Part shown: positions 58,753 to 64,000 of the stretch, piece by piece
Numbering within the stretch: the stretch's first letter is position 1
How the letters are laid out: every line of letters starts with the position of its first letter
Origin: Zhengitettix transpicula
Lineage: Eukaryota; Arthropoda; Insecta; Orthoptera; Tetrigidae
Length of the DNA stretch: 64,000 bases
Assembly: GCA_037074705.1 (NCBI GenBank)
Contig: CM073594.1
Location: forward strand, 18,862,307 to 18,926,306
Direction of reading: 5' to 3'
The notes under the pieces: generated by a model
What the model saw: only the letters and a program-made list of their open reading frames with translations
Told to the model about the DNA's origin: nothing
Database searches by the model: none
Program-made: the position numbers and the translations under genes

Positions 58753-59290
58753 ATTTACGGTGGTTTCCTGGCCAATTTGTCGTTTTCTTTTTAGCCTTCT
58801 GAGGGATTTAGGTGGAGGATTCTGTATTTCAGATAATGGGATTGAAGTGTTGGAGATTTCTATGACGTTGGATTAGGGCGGTTTGAATTTTGTTTTTTTT
58901 TGGGTTGAGGGAAAATTTAGGTCATTGTGGATTCCAGAGTTAGTCACGTACCAAGGGACAAGTTAGTTATAAAGCGGAGTATTTTATTTTGGGATATTTG
59001 AATTTTATTTATGTGGTGGTGGTAGCGGCCGAAACCCCAGATACAACAGGCTTAAAACCAGAGGGAGATGTATGAGGGAGGTGTGAAGGAGTTTTTATTT
59101 TGTTCTGAAGGGTAAAAGAGATTTCGGGTAATGCCTTTAATTTTTGGAATCTGTGGAGTATTATGTTTTTAAGGTGGGAAGTGTGAAGGGACCATGTCAG
59201 TTTGGAGTCGAGGGTTAGGCCGAGGTATTTATGGGAAGATTTAGTAGGGATAGTGGAGTTGTTGGAACTTAATGTCAAATACAATTGTTG
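58525..59290 (-). mobile_element. Jockey-like LINE, 3' end (copy K2)
   Basis: The minus strand encodes SSHKYLGLTLDSKLTW (59206-59253), the 'KYLGxxLDxxLxW' motif that follows the reverse transcriptase in Jockey-type LINEs. A frame-disrupted version of the same C-terminal region as K1 follows. The 3' UTR includes a long TA/TG microsatellite (58675-58750) and the same downstream block. K2 extends further 5' than K1, is truncated at about 59290, and is opposite in orientation. Frameshifts make it inactive. Confidence 0.8.
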
Positions 59291-60394
59291 TCAATGACTT
59301 TCAAACCTAGAATAGACTAGAATTCATTTGAAATGAATTTATTGTGGGAACAGACAGTGGTCAGTTCAAGGAAGCCAACGAAGCTCCAAACGAGATTGGA
59401 TGGTTGCAGTTTCCGAACCCGTGTTGAGTACCTCCAGAAGAACCCTTTTAATACACGAAGATTAAACGGAATCAGACTGAGGAAGCTGGGACCCGGAACA
59501 TGTGACGCGTTTCCTAGTTGACAAATGCAAATGCAGCAACAGGAGCACCACGTGTAACCGGTTACAAGGCTTTCATATGCTAATGCTGTTATCCCTGACC
59601 TTGCTCAGTCCGCTCCTTCGTGGGGCACCACACACTCCGAGCTATTAACCTAGATCAGCAAACAACTATAACTGCCTTCATCCTGTTCATCTTTTCTGAT
59701 ATTCTGTAGGATCTGCCCTGATTGCGTGCTGTTGTGATGTCAAAGTTGCAGTGATGCCTCCAGCAGCTCAAATAATCGAGTCTGTTAAGCAGAGCTGTCT
59801 GAGAAAATATAGATTCCCAAAATAACTGCAACTACCCTGATCAGTTGCTGACCAGGAATTGTCCATGTTGAAATATTTTAAGTTTATTGTAATATTTTAA
59901 CTACATGGCCAAGTAAAGTTGACTGGAGAGTTTTATGGCTTCACCAATCGACCCAAGCCTTTCACGTTTAATCAACGCTCGATCTAGAGGCAGGGTGATT
60001 TTGGCTCGTTTTAACATCGCGTATTTGGTGACTAAATAGATTTTCTTTTTTATAACGGAATTTCTGTTCGATACTATTTTACTAGTTCACGTCCTCTCGA
60101 TCTAATTCACCATCTCGCTTCGTTTTGGTTTCGCAGCTGTTTCACTTCACATCCTCCAAACAATCAGTAACCCTATAATTTCTTGTTATGACACCATTTT
60201 CATTCCATCGGACAGTATTATTACTGCTAATTTTCCTTTTATTAGCCACTACGAGATCAGCGTCTCTTGAATACTCGTCTTTCGAGTATTCAACCAACAG
60301 ACTGGTAAATAATATTTTTGTATATAGCCTGTCTCTCGTACTTATTTTCAATTAATAGTCTAAGGAAATGGAAATACGATTGAGTTTAGCTACA
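59291..60394. other. Region without recognised gene
   Basis: Short frames at 59333-59521 (plus) and 60142-60351 (minus) have no recognised domain. Confidence 0.4.
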
Positions 60395-60918
60395 CGAGGG
60401 ATGTTCTCTCGCAGGCAGAACCTTATAGGAGAGATACGAAGGGGCTACCTTTGGGGATGCCTTTTCCTCTCCGTTTTTGAACTAAGATTCCCACAAACCG
60501 AGGCACCTCGGTCTGTTTTCAGAGGTGTTTGTTCCGGGGTCACAGACCTTGGGCACACGGTAAGAGTTGTCCGCTATTCCCATTGGAATAGTCGGCCAGC
60601 AGCCTTCTAAACTGGTCGAGGCACGGAGAAGGCAATGCTGCGTCCCCACAGTAAACTCCTCTCCCGCTATCGGAAGGGCGTGCGACAAGTACCCAATGCC
60701 CGACCTACCTGACGCAGGTTTTTCTAGGATTTTCCCTGCATTTCTTTAGGCGAATGCCGGGTAGGATCCTTAAACCATAGCCCGGGGGCCCCTAGTTAAC
60801 CCTTCGCTACCTTCCTCTACCCTTCCGCATCAGCCCTTTCAAATCCCTTCCTATGCTATTAAAGGGGAGTTGCCCAACGTGGATTACTCTCATGTAGCCT
60901 GTTGCCCTAAAAAAATAA
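60395..60918 (+). mobile_element. Element A copy 17 (near full length, subtype 2)
   Basis: Sense orientation. It starts at a partly preserved 5' hairpin arm (gatgttctctcgcaggcag), has the whole body, and ends at gtagcctgttgccct plus an A-run (60909-60915). It is close in sequence to copies 6 and 14. Confidence 0.85.
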
Positions 60919-63900
60919 TAAAAAGTTTAGCTACATATAATTTTTGTTGATTAAAGGTTGAATGACGTCTACCACAAGTTCCATTTATGAGTACCAGCAA
61001 GTTAATATGCGAACCTTGACCTTCTCAAAGATTCGTCCGTGCAGTAGTTAGTATCTCAGACTCAAAACGTCCTAATTTATTATTATTTTCCCCGTCGATT
61101 ATCTCAGTTTAGTTTGCGTTTGTCTTTGGCAAGTGTACCGGCGGTGACTTTCATTTGGACGTTAAAATACTAATTACACTATAATTAGTTTTTCTTGGCA
61201 TGGTCCATGGAATTCTCGGGGCTGTTAAAGGGTGGGTGTGTGTGTGTTAGGATGTTCTTGAATATTTGGCGAAGAAAGCAAGAGATCCTACGGTTCGCAT
61301 TTTATGGTCACCATTCCTATGTCGTCTTCGAGGAGTAATTTATCAAGCTAGAGGGCTGCTGGATACAGAGGGGGGCCACTGACAGAAAGAAAGAGGGGGA
61401 TCTCATAATTTGCAATGCAACTTAGTGTACAGTGTCCTCCTTGGAAGGGAATCATTTACCTAACGGAAAAAATCTTTCCCAGGTATTCACTGGTCTCGGT
61501 CCCTACAGTGGGGAGTCCGTTGAATGTAAACACTCATTTATTATTTGCAAAATTATTATTGTCAGCGGTACAGTTGTATTTAAATTAATCGCTATTCGGT
61601 ACTGTCCCGAGTTCAAAAGAAGTGAAAAAAAAGGGGCGTAGGAAACGAATAAATTTTGTGTGAACCAGGCACGTGGAATCCTACGGGGTGAGATTAATCC
61701 AAATTATTGGGCATGTCGTTTATACGTTCATTTCAATCAAATTTTTGAACGTTTCAGAAATTTTTTTTCTTAAACCTTATCAAATTTTGTAAAATGCTAC
61801 GTTACTTTCCTTGGTAGCTTCAGTTACGAGGTAATTCAATGAGTACTTGCAAAACGTATGAGTTGTCGCTTTTAATAAAGAAACATGTTTGGTTTTTTGG
61901 GGGGTAACCATCTTTTAATACTACGTTGTCATAACCTCTGGCTCAGTGGCATGATATATTGTCTCTCAAAAAAAATAACAGCACGATGAGCGTCGCGTTT
62001 ACTGAGTTGAGATTAAATGCTATCATGTAGTAAGTTCAGTTGATGGATTGGTGCTTTCTCGTCGCAGTCTTTGACGAATGATATACATTTTATTAAGAAA
62101 AATAAATACTTTTTACTGTAGACTGCATGAACCAAGAAAAAATGTCAAGACATTTGGACCAGAAAATAATTCTCTTCCATAGGTGCTCATGTGTGTAGTT
62201 TAGAAGGCAAAGATGAATTAAATTGTCGGTCGAGTTTTTACCGCATGCACAGTATTTGGGAAATTTGACGCCATAGGTATTTTTTTTCTTTCATATCCTG
62301 AAAAATGGCTCGCCGTAAAACAAAATAATCACGGCGAAAGAGATTCAAGACATCCTTAAAACTTAACTTTTGATCGGGTTAAAAAAGTTGGAGAAAATGT
62401 AGCTGTAGAGTATCGAGCAGAAACCTAAAATACTGTATTTCTATTGTATTTTAAGTACTTTTACATCTTAACTTACCCATCCTGGGTAATCTTGTTGCCT
62501 ACATGTCTTCTTCCATCACAGCATATCTAAATTTAAATAAAGTATGCTAGCAGTAATTTCTCTGTTAACTGAAACTTCATATTTTTTTGTCAGTTTTAAG
62601 CTGTATTTATCTCCTGCAGCTGTTGGTTTGTTTAACTGGTTTCTTCAAAACATCCTATTACAATAAGGCACCGCAATTGTTCGCTTTCCTTGCATTTACA
62701 TTCGCGGAATTATTATTTTTTTTAATTTCCCTTATTCCTTACTCAGCTTATGACTTGTCGTAGTGACGATAAACAACATTCTTGGGTTAGGGCGATCCTA
62801 ATAACAGCCTAATTACGTCCACTTGGTGCTCGTTGAGGTTGTAGACGAGGCGTACTCAGTATTGATGGATGAATCCACGCCAGTATCTAAAATATTGGAC
62901 CGCTTTCTGACTGTCTGTAAGAAGGCATGTTCACCGAAATTTGTCGAGTTGCAGTTAGGTCCTAACTGCTTTGTATTTAAGAACAAGTGTTAACAATGAA
63001 TTGGAAATAATAAATCAACGATTTTCCCGTAAGAAAAATGGAAGCAGTCGCTCTCCCCCCCCAAGTGCAGTGGTGCAGTGTTTATGAGCAGCGAGACAAA
63101 TGAATCAATTAGAGAATGAAGGGTCTCGGGGGCCGACGAGTGATTAAAACGCTCTCAGAAACAGCGGACGTCTTTGATGATAACCAGTCTCCTCCCCACC
63201 AAGCTCTACTGGATCAACTCCACGTATGGGAAGCTCAACCCCCACCCGAGTGTTCAAACAGCTTCAGATTCTGTGGTACACGTGAAAGAACAGCGCTGTT
63301 TGGGGGGGGGGAGGAGATTTATGTCATGGTCGGAGCAGTAAAGAAGAATACATCGGAGACACACACAACGGTTTTCTCCCAGAAGATATAAATAAATTCT
63401 CGTACTTCGACTGACTTTGATACGTTCAAGAGTACACTGAAAATAATACATAAAAAATGTTGGGTACAACAATTGAGAAATAGGACACCAAACGTTCTAA
63501 ATGCACGGATGTACTGTTTAGCAACCATGAACAAGGGGTGGTGCTAACCAGATAACAATGAGAACTGGAAAACATTACATTTTGAACTTACGATTTTAAA
63601 GAAAACCTCCAAGAAGGTAAAGTATATAAATGATTAGTTTTCTTTTCTTTTTTTGGTTCTGTTAGATTTATACTAAGAAAATATTCCTTCTGCCGAAGTT
63701 TTTATGAGCAGAATTTCAACCCCCTTCGGCATGAAAATATTGAACTCTGATTGGTCAGAGAAACAGACGGGAAGACAGATAGTCGAGAATATTCCAAATA
63801 AATTTAATTGCCATTGAGGGGTTGAATGAGGATTATTAATACACATTGGGCAGAAATATAAAGTGAAAATAAATATATAAATAAGAATTATTCACTGAGG

Positions 63901-64000
63901 TGCAGCGACTTGTCGTAAACTCAAGTGTTACGTGAATGGTCAGAAACAACGAAGTCGACATTCGTCCAATGACACTCAATGGGCGGATTTGAAGGTCAAG
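60919..64000. other. Region without recognised gene
   Basis: AT-rich with a GT run at about 61237-61248 and short unrecognised frames at 61432-61641 and 63116-63391 (plus) and 63254-63534 (minus). No epimerase exon 3 was identified. Confidence 0.4.

Overview
The window is animal nuclear DNA, almost certainly from an insect with a large, repeat-rich genome. The signs are AT-rich intergenic and intronic DNA, GT-AG introns, tRNA-derived SINEs, decayed non-LTR, LTR and DNA transposons, foldback elements, a 3.6-kb satellite, and two exons whose peptides match insect gene families. A polyneopteran such as a cockroach or termite is a guess from repeat style only. There are no bacterial operons, CRISPR arrays, rRNAs or intact tRNA genes, and no open reading frame over about 150 codons.

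The only confidently recognised host genes form a head-to-head pair near the centre. On the minus strand, 44790-44885 is a 32-codon first coding exon of a FERM-domain protein (FRMD3/FRMD5-like). On the plus strand, 45563-45632 and 45889-45940 are coding exons 1 and 2 of a putative glucose-6-phosphate 1-epimerase (galactose-mutarotase-like fold). The start codons are 677 bp apart, so the interval is a probable shared promoter. The later exons of both genes were not found. On this reading much of the left part may be FERM-gene intron or intergenic DNA, and much of the right part epimerase intron 2.

The left part (1-20 kb) is dominated by about twenty copies or fragments of one GC-rich retroposon, called here element A. 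It is 450-650 bp long, 5'-truncated in many copies, poly(A)-tailed, rich in hairpins, and has two 3'-end subtypes. Several copies lie in head-to-tail chains. A possible mariner/Tc1-like transposase remnant, a foldback element and a 71-bp satellite (about 50 units, three higher-order periods) occupy 19.9-24.7 kb. From 28 to 39 kb there are three foldback elements, more element A, and two solo-LTR-like copies of one LTR family in opposite orientation. The 3' side (47-61 kb) holds two copies of a tRNA-type SINE, one of them between 122-bp direct duplications. It also holds two opposed 3' ends of one Jockey-like LINE that carries its own microsatellite, a second copy of a 0.6-0.8 kb interspersed repeat first seen at 15.9 kb, and a last element A.

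The most interesting observations are the bidirectional gene pair, the possible alternative N-terminus of the epimerase, the structured element A and its tail-to-head chains, the higher-order satellite, the foldback with hammerhead-like cores on both arms, the roughly 300-bp near-perfect foldback at 31.0-31.3 kb, and the SINE between long direct duplications.
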